From: Aquificaceae bacterium
GTDB taxonomy: Bacteria > Aquificota > Aquificia > Aquificales > Aquificaceae
DNA: 64,000 bases
NCBI GenBank assembly: GCA_027014155.1
Contig: JALWEG010000042.1
Span: 1 to 64,000, forward strand
Reading direction: 5' to 3'
Of the stretch, positions 50,062-58,954 are shown piece after piece. Made by a program: the position numbers and the translations under genes. Within the stretch, counting starts at the first letter, position 1, and each line of letters starts with the position of its first letter. Below the pieces are notes generated by a model. It did not search any database, was not told the DNA's origin, and saw nothing but the letters and a program-made list of their open reading frames with translations.

Positions 50062-51668
50062 GCAACCTCCAGCATTAACCCGCTAATAACAACTCTGCCT
50101 TGAACCAAAAGCTCTATGTAGAAGTACTCCTCGTAAAGAATCTGCCTTATGGCGTGCATGAACAAAGAAGGCTCAGACCATTTAGCAGAGTCCCACAAGG
50201 CAACGTCCCAAAGAGCTACCTGCGGAACGCTCACGCTTCCTATTTGCCCCGCCTTGCCCTGCCAAAGAACGAAGATATCAACCTGCGCATCGCTCAAGCC
50301 CAGAGCATACATACTGAAGGCTTTTAAGAGCAGATTCTTAAAGCCTCCCATGTTTACGAGCCTCGTTTTCAGCGAGTAAACAACCTCCGCTCCATCGTCG
50401 GTTGATGTATCTGCAAATACGTAAACTGCACTATCCCCACCAACATATACATCTTCTACGTCCGTAAGGTGACAGTAAAAGGGAACACCGAAGTAAAGCG
50501 AGGTAAACGCCAAGTTAGAGGCGTTCACCGAAAAGCCATCGTCCCCCCTGCAGGCAAAAACAACGTTCTTAGTAGGAACTTGAAAGAGTATCCAGTTTCC
50601 CCTCTCAAAGGTGTAAAGCTGATTGATTTTCGCAGGCTTTACGTCTCCGTATTGGAGAACACTCCTTAACGTGTATAGACTATCCCCGTCTATAAATATA
50701 AGGTCTCCCGAGACCTGTGCAATAGCCCTCTTGGTCGTAGATATACCCTTCGCTATCAAGGACACCGTAAAGTCTGCGTTGCTGTTCCCCGAAAGCCCGT
50801 ATATAGCCCTGTCCTTGCCTTCTTTGAAGATAATCAACTTGTCGTAAAGCTGGTCTATAGCAGATATGTCCGATTCGTCCTGAGAAGCAACCTTGATAAA
50901 ACCCCAATTGGAAGGGTCTCTTATCTCGGAAAAGTAAAGGGTGTCTCCCTTTGCAAACCAGAGCCTTTCCTGCCGGAACTCTACAAAATCCCCTTGTGGG
51001 TCCAAGACCTCTGAGGTTGAGTAGGTTATCGTTATGTCCGTCCCGCTGTCTGGAGCGGTGGAAAAGCTCAGGCTTACGTCTCCGGAGTTGTACAGAACCG
51101 TCCCCGTTAAGTTCGTTCCCGTTATGTTCCCCTGTCCGTCGTCCGTAGCGGTGTACTGCGTCCCGCCTATGGTGTATGTAACGGTTATTGAGTTGGTAGT
51201 TATGGGGTACTCCTTGGTTATGTAGCTAAAGCTCGTCGTCGTGCCGTCCCCGGTGGCTATCGTCTCGGTCTTGTATATAAAGTCCGTAAGCTCTCCGAAG
51301 GTAGTGCCGTCCCAATACTTGGGCGTTCCCCCGTCCGCAAACCAGAGCTTGCCCATAGCGGTGGTACTGAACACCTGCCCCGTGTTTGCGTGAGTCCCTA
51401 TCGCAGTTAATGTCGTTCCGTTTAGCTCGTATATATTCCCATCTGCACAGGAGATATAGAGCTTGCCCTTGTACTTGGCTATGTCCAAAACCTTCGCAGG
51501 TGTATCGACTACCTTTTGAAGCCCCGGTCTGCCGATTAAAACCTTGGAGTCGTCAACGTAGAAGTTGACGCAGTCCTGCAAAAGACCGTCGGGCAGAACC
51601 GCAGGGTCTCTCGTGTTGGCAACGCCCGTAAACTCCGTAAAGCTTATGACCTTGCTCTTTTTCTTCAC
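50058..51668 (-). CDS. Phage tail nozzle/hub-like beta-propeller protein
   Basis: A 536-residue protein starting with FTEFTGVANTRDPAVLPDGLLQDCVNFYVDDSKVLIGRPGLQKV, the pattern seen in tail nozzle or stabilisation proteins of podoviruses, then beta-propeller-like repeats (KLYISCADGNIYELNG, KLWFADGGTPKYWDGT). Position next to the adaptor-like gene supports a neck/tail role. No firm family. Confidence 0.6.
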   Translation of the reverse strand: MKKKSKVISFTEFTGVANTRDPAVLPDGLLQDCVNFYVDDSKVLIGRPGLQKVVDTPAKVLDIAKYKGKLYISCADGNIYELNGTTLTAIGTHANTGQVFSTTAMGKLWFADGGTPKYWDGTTFGELTDFIYKTETIATGDGTTTSFSYITKEYPITTNSITVTYTIGGTQYTATDDGQGNITGTNLTGTVLYNSGDVSLSFSTAPDSGTDITITYSTSEVLDPQGDFVEFRQERLWFAKGDTLYFSEIRDPSNWGFIKVASQDESDISAIDQLYDKLIIFKEGKDRAIYGLSGNSNADFTVSLIAKGISTTKRAIAQVSGDLIFIDGDSLYTLRSVLQYGDVKPAKINQLYTFERGNWILFQVPTKNVVFACRGDDGFSVNASNLAFTSLYFGVPFYCHLTDVEDVYVGGDSAVYVFADTSTDDGAEVVYSLKTRLVNMGGFKNLLLKAFSMYALGLSDAQVDIFVLWQGKAGQIGSVSVPQVALWDVALWDSAKWSEPSLFMHAIRQILYEEYFYIELLVQGRVVISGLMLEVA

Positions 51669-52234
51669 AGCGGCATCCTTATCTCGTTGTAAGCTCTGCC
51701 CACGTTAGAGACTATCTGGGCAACCCTCGCCTCAAAGTTGCTCATGAGCGTCCCCCTAACAGCGGCATCGTTTGTCAGCTCTATCCTGTTGAGAGCGAGA
51801 GATATAACCGCCTCCTTGAGTACCGGAATAAACAAATCAGGTATAGAAATCTCCTCGGAAACGTCTAAATACCGAGGGGGCATGTAAAAGTAAAAGAACT
51901 TAACCTTGTCCGCTCCCGAGTGAAGCTCTCTGCCCACTATCGTATAACCCTTCTCGTCAATCCTGTCGCTCGGGAAAAGGGAATAAAGGGGAGTGCCGCC
52001 CGCATCAAGAACGGCATACTCCCTAACAAAATCAGGAGGTAGAGCGGTTTTCCCATCTGTTAATGTCAGCTCGGCTGACTTCACAAAACCTAAATACTCC
52101 TGATTTATCGCCCCGTTTACAATCCAGCTCTGAGCCTCGTTGATAAGCTCTAAAAGCTCCTCGTTTGAGAACTCAAGAACATTGGGGTCGTTAATCGCCT
52201 TCCTTATCTCCGCTATAAGGTCGGATACGTACAT
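51665..52234 (-). CDS. Phage head-tail adaptor-like protein
   Basis: A 189-residue helical protein: MYVSDLIAEIRKAINDPNVLEFSNEELLELINEAQSWIV, a beta segment (LPPDFVREYAVLDAGG), PPRYLDVSEEISIPDLFIPVLKEAVISLALNRIE. This is the usual layout of podovirus adaptor proteins that sit under the portal. Four-bp overlap with the nozzle-like gene. Confidence 0.65.
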   Translation of the reverse strand: MYVSDLIAEIRKAINDPNVLEFSNEELLELINEAQSWIVNGAINQEYLGFVKSAELTLTDGKTALPPDFVREYAVLDAGGTPLYSLFPSDRIDEKGYTIVGRELHSGADKVKFFYFYMPPRYLDVSEEISIPDLFIPVLKEAVISLALNRIELTNDAAVRGTLMSNFEARVAQIVSNVGRAYNEIRMPL

Positions 52235-52244
52235 GCCCCATCAC

Positions 52245-52430
52245 CTACTTGCGCCTTTTCTTTTTTTCTTTTTCTTTCCCTTCATCATCTCCTACGACCT
52301 CCTTAAAGCCCTGTGCCTTGAACAGGCTCACCAAATGCTCGGGGACATCTACAACCTCTTTGCCCCTTATGTCCACCCCGTAGAGGAGGTGTGCGGTCTG
52401 AAACTTGCCCTTTGGTTTTCTCATCTTCAT
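52245..52430 (-). CDS. Small basic phage protein
   Basis: A 61-residue protein with a KGFKEVVGDDEGKEKEKKKRRK basic tail and FQTAHLLYGVDIRGKEVVDVPEHLVSLFKAQG. It overlaps the upstream 88-codon gene by 4 bp. No family is recognised. Confidence 0.55.
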   Translation of the reverse strand: MKMRKPKGKFQTAHLLYGVDIRGKEVVDVPEHLVSLFKAQGFKEVVGDDEGKEKEKKKRRK

Positions 52431-52693
52431 ATCGCTCCCTCCGATACCCTGTATTCAGGGTGTTTTTTCAGAAAGTCCTTAACCGCCTCCGTATCCCTCA
52501 CGTCTATCCCGTAAGCCAAGAGAACGTCTATGGGGATACTTCCCACTTTCCTAAAAACCTTCTTCTGTGAAAAGCCCTTGCCTATAGCCTTCTTCTCCTC
52601 GTAGTTAGCCTTGAGGTAATGGCTCAAATCAACCGCCCGCCTGAGCGTTATCTTCCCCTTTTTGTCTACCTCAAGCTCAAATCCCTTTACCAT
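52427..52693 (-). CDS. Small phage protein
   Basis: An 88-residue protein: FELEVDKKGKITLRRAVDLSHYLKANYEEKKAIGKGFSQKKVFRKVGSIP and a C-terminal helical part. Four-bp overlap with the next gene. No family is recognised; probable head or neck accessory. Confidence 0.55.
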   Translation of the reverse strand: MVKGFELEVDKKGKITLRRAVDLSHYLKANYEEKKAIGKGFSQKKVFRKVGSIPIDVLLAYGIDVRDTEAVKDFLKKHPEYRVSEGAI

Positions 52694-52705
52694 CGCTCAA
52701 GTCCT

Positions 52706-52939
52706 TTAAGTGAGGGCAACGTAGTGCCACGCCCCTCCCGCATAGACGTAAAGCCTCTTTCCGGGGGTCGTTGCGTTCGTGTCCTGAACCACCCTTAGGT
52801 CAAAGTCCGTGTCTACGGTCGGGGGTGTGTAATTGGCAAAACCTCCGCCGTAGTCTCCCGACTCAAACGCCACAAGTCCCTCAATCTTGACGTTCGGCTC
52901 TTTATTCTGCGAATGCTGAGCAAACATATTAGCCTTCAT
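52706..52939 (-). CDS. Small phage beta-rich protein, head decoration candidate
   Basis: A 77-residue beta-rich protein (KIEGLVAFESGDYGGGFANYTPPTVDTDFDLRVVQDTN). It has a GGGGAAAG ribosome site before the ATG at 52939 and follows the capsid gene and its terminator. Size and place suit a decoration or head-completion protein, which is an inference. Confidence 0.5.
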   Translation of the reverse strand: MKANMFAQHSQNKEPNVKIEGLVAFESGDYGGGFANYTPPTVDTDFDLRVVQDTNATTPGKRLYVYAGGAWHYVALT

Positions 52940-52950
52940 CTTTCCCCTCC

Positions 52951-52980
52951 AAAAAGAAAAGAGGGAGGTGCGAGCCTCCC
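52951..52980 (-). terminator. Rho-independent terminator after the capsid gene
   Basis: On the minus strand GGGAGG-CTCGCA-CCTCCC is followed by TCTTTTCTTTTT. It lies 8 bp past the capsid stop and would lower downstream transcription relative to the capsid gene. Confidence 0.8.
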
Positions 52981-52988
52981 TTCACTTA

Positions 52989-53867
52989 CTAACCGATGTC
53001 GGCAATTATGGCGTTAGCCTTCTCCGCCCTGCACTCAAGGGTCAGCTCACCGACTATCACCCTCTCAACCCTGTCGCCTACCTTCGCCTTCTCCTCTTGC
53101 TTAAAGGGCCTCAGGTATGCGGTCTTGAACCTGCTCTTTTCCAGCACAAAGACCTTGTCTACAGGCATCCATCTGTCCGCAATTATCATCACTATCCCGA
53201 AGTCCGACTCGTAAACGTCCACGGAAGCCACCAGCCTCTTATCCTTTGCGTAGACCTGCTTGGTAGTCCCTGCGGTGAAGGAAGATATAGTCCTCTTGTT
53301 GGTTCCGTTCACCACCACGCAGTCGGGCGAACCTCCCGCCTCCCAAGCCAGTTGCAGGGCGTCGTTTAGCAGCGTCTCCGTTAAAGCCCTCGCAGTTCCG
53401 CCGTTTGCCAGAACGTTGGTGGTGACGAACGCCTGAATACCGCCCATCTGCCTTGCGGTGGTGGCACTTCCCGGGTCTGCGGTTATGTTGTTGATTAATG
53501 CGTACTCAACGTCTCTGCCCAGCTCCTTACTCGCCTTGCCCATCTGGTAGGCAAGCTCGGACTTCATACCCGCCTTGAGAACCGCCTCCTGAGTTCCCGA
53601 TACACCGTAGCCCTTGGAGAATATCTGAGTATAGTTGCCCTTTCTCACCCTCGTGGTGGGCGTGTCTATGGTGTAGTCGGCACCTTCCACCTTTGCGTTT
53701 GCCGCAGGAGGCGTCAGGTCGTCCTCAAGCCACTCGTGATAGGTGGACTTCGCCTTGGTCTTTCCGAACATAGAAAACAGAGGCGTCTCGGTGGGCGCTA
53801 TGTTGGTGATTATGTCGGACAAATCCTCACGGTTTCCTACCGCAGAATAAGTTACTACTGTTGCCAT
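52989..53867 (-). CDS. Major capsid protein, SU10/DUF5309-type (HK97 fold)
   Basis: A 292-residue protein with AVGNREDLSDIITNIAPTETPLFSMFGK at the N-terminus, then TRVRKGNYTQIFSKGYGVSGTQEAV and KELGRDVEYALINN, and DRWMPVDKVFVLE toward the C-terminus. This is the DUF5309/SU10 major capsid signature; SU10 is a podovirus with a prolate head. The gene is followed by a strong terminator and preceded by the scaffold-like gene, as expected. Confidence 0.88.
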   Translation of the reverse strand: MATVVTYSAVGNREDLSDIITNIAPTETPLFSMFGKTKAKSTYHEWLEDDLTPPAANAKVEGADYTIDTPTTRVRKGNYTQIFSKGYGVSGTQEAVLKAGMKSELAYQMGKASKELGRDVEYALINNITADPGSATTARQMGGIQAFVTTNVLANGGTARALTETLLNDALQLAWEAGGSPDCVVVNGTNKRTISSFTAGTTKQVYAKDKRLVASVDVYESDFGIVMIIADRWMPVDKVFVLEKSRFKTAYLRPFKQEEKAKVGDRVERVIVGELTLECRAEKANAIIADIG

Positions 53868-53898
53868 GATTCTCCCTCCCCATGTTGTTTTTCAAAAA

Positions 53899-54879
53899 TC
53901 AGACAAAGCCGTTTTGGATAAGCCAAGCGGCTTGTCCATCTTCATCAAGCTCGGCAAGCTCTTTTGGGTTCAGTCTCTTTGGTTGCTGGATCTCCCCCCT
54001 GCCCGCCGACTCAAGCTGCGGCGGGCTAACCTCCCCAGATTGCTGCCCTGCTGCCTTTTCGCTCTGTATCTCCTTGGAATAAAACTCCTTTCTCGCCTCC
54101 TCCCAAAACTCAAGGATTGCGGGAATTCCCCCCGCCAATATCTTCGCCGCCTCCTGCATAGGCAGAGAGGCAAGCTTCTGTTGTGCGTAAACGTCAACCT
54201 CTTGAAATCTCGGCTCTTGAGCCATAAGGCTCGCCACCCTCTGGTTTATCGCCTCCTGCTGTGCGATTTGCTGGGTTATCTGCTGTGTGTAGAGGTTCAG
54301 AGCAGCTATGTGCCGCTCATCTAAAGGGTCAAACTCCTGCCCGAACTCCTGCTCCACCATCTTCTTTGCCTGCTCGGCTATCACCTCAACGGGTGATTTC
54401 TGTTGCGGCTGTGCCACTTGGCTTACAGCCTGCAGCTTCTGAGCAAGCTGAGGGTGCTGCTGTGCGGTTTGAACGAAGTTCGGGTCGCTCATCAGCTGTT
54501 GAGCAACTACCGGATTGCTCAGGGCATTGTCCAGTAGGCTCTCTATGACCCTCCTCTCTTGAGCAAGAGCCTGAGTTTTCCTCGTGTAGTCCGCCTGCAT
54601 GGACTTGTAAAAGGGGACAAGCTCAGGCGGAATACGCTTGGGGTCTAACCTCTCAAGCCCCAGCTCCTGCATCTCCTCTTTGGTATAGTATTGGGACTTT
54701 TCTTCCTCTTTGGGTTGCTCTCCCTCTTTATCAGAGAGTCCCCAATCCGAAAAGTCGCCCTCAATCTGCCCGTCCTCGGTGAGCCTGTAGGTAGGCTCTT
54801 GCTCTTGCGTCTGCTCTACGGCTTGGTTCTGGGGTTGCTCTTGGGTCTCAAGAGTCCCCTGCTCTTGCTTCGCTTCCAT
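53899..54879 (-). CDS. Capsid scaffolding-like protein
   Basis: A 326-residue protein, Gln/Glu-rich and mostly helical (EAKQEQGTLETQEQPQNQ; VVAQQLMSDPNFVQTAQQHPQLAQKLQAV), with an acidic start and PPELVPFYKSMQADYTRKTQALAQERRVI. Position directly before the capsid gene and composition fit a scaffold. No family is assigned from sequence alone. Confidence 0.7.
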   Translation of the reverse strand: MEAKQEQGTLETQEQPQNQAVEQTQEQEPTYRLTEDGQIEGDFSDWGLSDKEGEQPKEEEKSQYYTKEEMQELGLERLDPKRIPPELVPFYKSMQADYTRKTQALAQERRVIESLLDNALSNPVVAQQLMSDPNFVQTAQQHPQLAQKLQAVSQVAQPQQKSPVEVIAEQAKKMVEQEFGQEFDPLDERHIAALNLYTQQITQQIAQQEAINQRVASLMAQEPRFQEVDVYAQQKLASLPMQEAAKILAGGIPAILEFWEEARKEFYSKEIQSEKAAGQQSGEVSPPQLESAGRGEIQQPKRLNPKELAELDEDGQAAWLIQNGFV

Positions 54880-55147
54880 CTTCGTCCTCCCTTAACTCAT
54901 CTATTTCCTCCCTCGCAAGGCTTCCTGCCTGAATGTGAGACAGGATTAGCCTCTCAAGGGAATTGATAGCGTCAATCTTGGTCTTTATGTCTGCAAGCTC
55001 CCTCAAACTTGCGGTTTGGAACTCCTCAAAAAGGAGCTTTTTATACTCCTCAAAGAGTTCTTTTAAGTATTCGTAAGTCTCCTTAGCCCGCAAGCTCCGG
55101 AGGTACTGCTCCGTTAGGCGGGCTAATCGCTCCTCCCTGTCCTCCAT
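54848..55147 (-). CDS. Small helical phage protein
   Basis: A 99-residue charged coiled-coil protein (REERLARLTEQYLRSLRAKETYEYLKELFEEYKKLLFEEF). It overlaps the portal gene by 65 bp and the scaffold gene by 32 bp, typical of compressed phage genes. No family is recognised. Confidence 0.55.
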   Translation of the reverse strand: MEDREERLARLTEQYLRSLRAKETYEYLKELFEEYKKLLFEEFQTASLRELADIKTKIDAINSLERLILSHIQAGSLAREEIDELREDEDGSEARAGDS

Positions 55148-56933
55148 TTATTCCTCCCATCATCTGCATTTGCTGAGCCAACTGCATGGCTTGTTGCGGG
55201 TCTTGTAAAAAGTCGTTCACGTTTTTAAAGCCCATCTCCTCTATGAGCTTCTTAACTGCGTTGTATATGTGTTCGGGTGTAGCCAATCCCATCTGCAGGA
55301 GTTGGGGATACAGAGATAAGAGCATTTGCAGATTGGCAATCGTCATCTCCTTAGTCCCCACCCCTATACCTGCGTTCACCTGCAGGTCAAACTGCCCCGT
55401 GAGGTCGTCCGGGGATATGATTAGCTGTTTATTCGTAAGCCTTACGACCTGCCGCTGGTCTATAAAGCGTTGATTAAGCTCCACGAGGAACCTAAAGAGG
55501 TCTTTTACCCCCGTCTCGGCAAAGATACGGGCTATCAGCTCAAGGCGTTGATTTGCCGCCTGCATAATCATTGATATGCCTGTGGCAGTTTTGTTCAAAG
55601 ACCTCGCATCTAATCCTTGGTTATACCGCGTTATCCCTGTCCTGTTCTCTTTCAGCCCCTCTATGTACTCAAGGAAGTTAAAGCTCCACGGTGCCAAGGG
55701 TGTTATCTGCAGAGGCATTATCGCCTGCCTTATATCCGCATTAGCTTTGACACGGATAATGGGTTTGTCCTGTATGTAGTCATCTATGTTTACAAGGGTC
55801 TCATTTACAGCGAGCTTAAAGTCGTTGTTCATTGCGATGTTCACGATGATTTGATTTACGAGCGCAGTTTTTATGTCCTGAAGGTCCTTAAGAACGTCCG
55901 CAAAGCCCTTGCCCCAAATTTGATAAGGTTCAAGCATAGGGGTAAGGACAAAGAAAGGCGGTCTGCCGTATACGTTCTCCTGAACCCTTAGAATCGTATT
56001 CCCTGCGACCGTGATAATTACGTCCTCAAGAAGTCCATCACCGTTTATGTCGTATCTCGTATAGCACTCGTATAAAACAACCTGCTTTCTCGCCTCGTCG
56101 TCCACCTCCTGCGTCGGTAAGTCCTGTTTGTAGGGTTTCAGGAAGTAATCAAGCTCCTTAAAGGAAGTCACCTCATCGTCGTTTATAGACTCTATAACCT
56201 GCTTTACGTTTTTGTAAACTCCCTCTTTCTCTTTTCTAAGTAGATAATCAACCGATACCCGCTTCCTGTGTGCCACAAAGGGAGAGTCCTCTATGTTCAA
56301 AGCGTCCGGGTGATAGATGAACTCGGAAGCGGGGACATTCTCAACCTTCGGTTGGTTTTTTGTGACCTTCTTTATCTTGAGCTTTACCCTGAATAAGCCA
56401 TTGCCGAGGTCTGTAATGTCGCTTATCTCGGTCGTAGGGTCTTCCTGCGCAAGTGCCACCTCGTCTTCGCCTAAGACTATCTCCTTCTCATACTCGTCCC
56501 AGTCCCTCTCCCAGTAGCACTTGACTATCCCCAAGCCCCCGATGAGAGCGTCCTTAAACCACCTGTAAAAGAGCATAAAGCCCGGGTTCTGTCTCTGGAG
56601 CTGGAAGTTAATCAGCTCCTGCATAAGCTCCGCTTTTTCGTCGTCCTCTTCGGTTCTTCCCCAAATCGTAACTACATCTTGTCCGCCGAAGAATATCCTC
56701 ATCAGACTCGGCATAGCCCACTCTATGGTGTCCGCAATATCGGACATCACTATGTTTGAACGCTTTGATAGTCTCTTGAACTTGTTTGCGTAGTAATTAG
56801 GGTCTGCGTTGTAGAGCTGATAGCGTTCTACCAGCTTGGGTTGAATATTCTGCTCGTAGAACTGCTCTGCGTTCTGTATGTCAGTTTTCACAAAGCTCAA
56901 AAGCTTGTCTTCGTCTATCTTCATCTTCGCCAT
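55083..56933 (-). CDS. Phage portal protein
   Basis: About 616 residues. The start ATG 56933 overlaps the terminase stop (TGATG); a GTG one codon upstream is less likely. Seen: DTIEWAMPSLMRIFFGG, WFKDALIGGLGIVKCYWERDWDEYEKE, PASEFIYHPDAL, VYGRPPFFVLTPMLEPYQIWGKGFADVLKDLQDIKTALVNQI, RTGITRYNQGLDARSLNKTATGIS. These are the wing/stem segments of P22/SU10-like portal proteins. C-terminus is Gln/Met-rich. Forms the DNA channel. Confidence 0.9.
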   Translation of the reverse strand: MAKMKIDEDKLLSFVKTDIQNAEQFYEQNIQPKLVERYQLYNADPNYYANKFKRLSKRSNIVMSDIADTIEWAMPSLMRIFFGGQDVVTIWGRTEEDDEKAELMQELINFQLQRQNPGFMLFYRWFKDALIGGLGIVKCYWERDWDEYEKEIVLGEDEVALAQEDPTTEISDITDLGNGLFRVKLKIKKVTKNQPKVENVPASEFIYHPDALNIEDSPFVAHRKRVSVDYLLRKEKEGVYKNVKQVIESINDDEVTSFKELDYFLKPYKQDLPTQEVDDEARKQVVLYECYTRYDINGDGLLEDVIITVAGNTILRVQENVYGRPPFFVLTPMLEPYQIWGKGFADVLKDLQDIKTALVNQIIVNIAMNNDFKLAVNETLVNIDDYIQDKPIIRVKANADIRQAIMPLQITPLAPWSFNFLEYIEGLKENRTGITRYNQGLDARSLNKTATGISMIMQAANQRLELIARIFAETGVKDLFRFLVELNQRFIDQRQVVRLTNKQLIISPDDLTGQFDLQVNAGIGVGTKEMTIANLQMLLSLYPQLLQMGLATPEHIYNAVKKLIEEMGFKNVNDFLQDPQQAMQLAQQMQMMGGINGGQGGAISPPNGAVPPELAG

Positions 56934-58345
56934 CACAAGCTCCAGTCGGGTATATCGTTAGCTCCGCCTTTGTGAGCGTTCGGCGGATAGGCTATCTGCT
57001 CCATGTATGCCAAGGCGTCTATAAGGTCGTCGTGCTTTCCTCTGGGGAAGGTCAAAAGCTCAGCCTCTAACTCCGTCAGAAAGTCGCTCTCAGCAGGAAA
57101 CCACACCGTCCCCGCCCTGAACCTCGGCTGCAAAGCTTGAATCCTCAGCTCCTTCTTTTTCTCAGCCTTCAGAGGTTCTATCCGAAAGAACGTCCCCCGT
57201 GAGGGCATCTCTTTCAAAAGGAAATGCTCCAAAGCCTGCTGATACGCCACCCGCTCTATGCCCACAACTAAGGGGTTGTATCGCCTGACAGCCCTAAATA
57301 TTGCGTCTATCGTCTCGGTCGGGTCATACCGCCCGTAGTCTATGTCCAAAATAAACCAATGATTCTCAGGACTAACCGCAACGGTGCATACAGCCGTAAA
57401 ATCAGCCGTATCCGCTTGAGATATAGCAAGATCCACGGTCGTGAATACGTTGTAGTCTTTCGTATCCAGCTCCCCCGGCTTGTAGTACCTGAAGTACTCT
57501 CTTTTGAATATCTGAGTATCAGGGCTGATAGCTATGTTCATGTACTCTCTGTAGAAGACATCTATCAGCCCTTGGGAGCGGTAGTCCTTCATCTTCCGCT
57601 CTACCCACTCCTTTGGAAACCGTTCCTCCCAAGTGGGCTTGCCTTCGTCGTTCAATATCCCGTACTTGAGTCCCCTAAAGCCGTCCGGGGGATTGTTCAG
57701 AAGATTGTTCAAAAGAGAGTCCTCATGCAGAACCGTTCCGATTACGAATATCCGCCCCGTTGAGCTAAGCGGTCTCACGTCCGCATGAAACCACTCCCAA
57801 AGCTTTCGCCTTTGGGTCTCCGACTGAACGCTCTCAGAATCTTCTATGTCGTCCAGAATCACAATATCGGGTCTCCTCTCCTGATATCTGATACCCCGTA
57901 GGTTCTGACCCGCTCCGTATGCCCGTATAAGGCACTTCTGCTTTGTAGCTCTATCTACGTATTCCAGCTCGTCAGCCCTATCTCCTTCTATGTGTATCAA
58001 TCTTTTTAGAAGAGGGTGAGCTGAAATCTCCGCCCGCAGGTTGCGGAGCTGTTCAATAGCCCTCTCTTTTGAAGAGGCTATATAAACTATATATCTGTAT
58101 TGACCTGCCAAAATATTCCACGCCGGGAAGAAGACCCATACATAAGTAGACTTCCCGAACTCCCGGGGGAAGGCTATAACGAGGTTCTCTCTGCTTTTAG
58201 TTAAGAACCTTCCCAGCTCGTAGTGTATCTGCGCAGGTCTGTGCGTGCAGTAGTGCGGAAATAACTCCTGCGCCAGCTCCGGGAGCGAAAGGGAAAGTAA
58301 ATAATCAGCTGTCTTTATCGCTTCTCCAACTTCAGCTTGCAACAT
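56933..58345 (-). CDS. Terminase large subunit
   Basis: A 470-residue packaging motor. ATPase: FPREFGKST (Walker A-like), RRPDIVILDDIEDSESVQSE (Walker B and catalytic carboxylate), FVIGTVLHEDSLL (coupling motif). RuvC-like nuclease: FTTVDLAISQADTAD, VVGIERVAYQQ and KHDDLIDALAYM. It partners the 131-residue gene upstream (14-bp overlap). Cuts and packages DNA. Confidence 0.95.
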   Translation of the reverse strand: MLQAEVGEAIKTADYLLSLSLPELAQELFPHYCTHRPAQIHYELGRFLTKSRENLVIAFPREFGKSTYVWVFFPAWNILAGQYRYIVYIASSKERAIEQLRNLRAEISAHPLLKRLIHIEGDRADELEYVDRATKQKCLIRAYGAGQNLRGIRYQERRPDIVILDDIEDSESVQSETQRRKLWEWFHADVRPLSSTGRIFVIGTVLHEDSLLNNLLNNPPDGFRGLKYGILNDEGKPTWEERFPKEWVERKMKDYRSQGLIDVFYREYMNIAISPDTQIFKREYFRYYKPGELDTKDYNVFTTVDLAISQADTADFTAVCTVAVSPENHWFILDIDYGRYDPTETIDAIFRAVRRYNPLVVGIERVAYQQALEHFLLKEMPSRGTFFRIEPLKAEKKKELRIQALQPRFRAGTVWFPAESDFLTELEAELLTFPRGKHDDLIDALAYMEQIAYPPNAHKGGANDIPDWSL

Positions 58346-58727
58346 GTTTCCTTCTTATCTCTACAAGAGCCTTGAAAAACTCTTTCATGTCATCGCTGAC
58401 GTCGTGCTTTACCTTGATGCCCTCTCTGATGCGGTATAGCGTCTCAAGTATGCGTGAGATACGATAAAGCTCGGCAGTTGAGTTTGCTTTTTCTGATAGT
58501 TCGTTTAACTGTGCTATCGTTCTCTCCGTCGTTCCCGCAAGAATAGAGTCAAAAAGCTCTCTTTTTTGTTGCTTAAACCTCTCTCTGCCGTATCGGTCTA
58601 TATATCTTTGTAGCGTCTTGTATTTGATACCCAAAGCCTCCGCCGCTTCGGGCAGCTTTTTCCCTGCGTTTTCGGGCTTGGAATACCATTCCAAGAGCTG
58701 ATAGACTACAGCCTCGTGCCTTTTCAT
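58332..58727 (-). CDS. Terminase small subunit-like DNA-binding protein
   Basis: A 131-residue protein with an N-terminal HTH (GKKLPEAAEALGIKYKTLQRYIDRYGR) and helices ending in EFFKALVEIRRKHVAS. Its place directly before the large terminase is conserved in phages. It would recognise packaging sites. Confidence 0.8.
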   Translation of the reverse strand: MKRHEAVVYQLLEWYSKPENAGKKLPEAAEALGIKYKTLQRYIDRYGRERFKQQKRELFDSILAGTTERTIAQLNELSEKANSTAELYRISRILETLYRIREGIKVKHDVSDDMKEFFKALVEIRRKHVAS

Positions 58728-58765
58728 GATTTTTGAAGAGCGTTAGGGTAGAAATCCCCCTCCAA

Positions 58766-58800
58766 TTGTCAAGTTTATCGTAATATAACCCTTATGTCAA
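58766..58800 (-). promoter_or_regulatory. Phage leftward promoter for the packaging/virion genes
   Basis: Minus strand TTGACA (plus 58795-58800), 17-bp spacer, TAAACT (plus 58772-58777). It points at the small terminase gene. Between it and the rightward promoter lie direct repeats AAATTTACGAC at 58815-58825 and 58826-58836 plus a partial third copy, which could be regulator sites. Confidence 0.7.
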
Positions 58801-58894
58801 GGGCTTTTGAAAGCAAATTTACGACAAATTTACGACAAATATTACTAAAAAAATTCTCGTAATTAGAAAGTCCCTTAGTCCATGATAGATACGG

Positions 58895-58923
58895 TTGACA
58901 AATATAAGACTATGTCTTATATT
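58895..58923 (+). promoter_or_regulatory. Strong rightward promoter with palindromic operator
   Basis: TTGACA (58895-58900), 17-bp spacer, TATATT (58918-58923). Between and over the -10 lies a perfect inverted repeat AATATAAGAC-TAT-GTCTTATATT (58901-58923, 10-bp arms). A dimeric repressor bound here would block RNA polymerase. It drives the three-gene rightward operon, whose first ATG at 58955 has an AGGAGGT ribosome site. Confidence 0.85.
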
Positions 58924-58954
58924 ATTATTAACGATGATGAAGGAGGTAGGAAAG

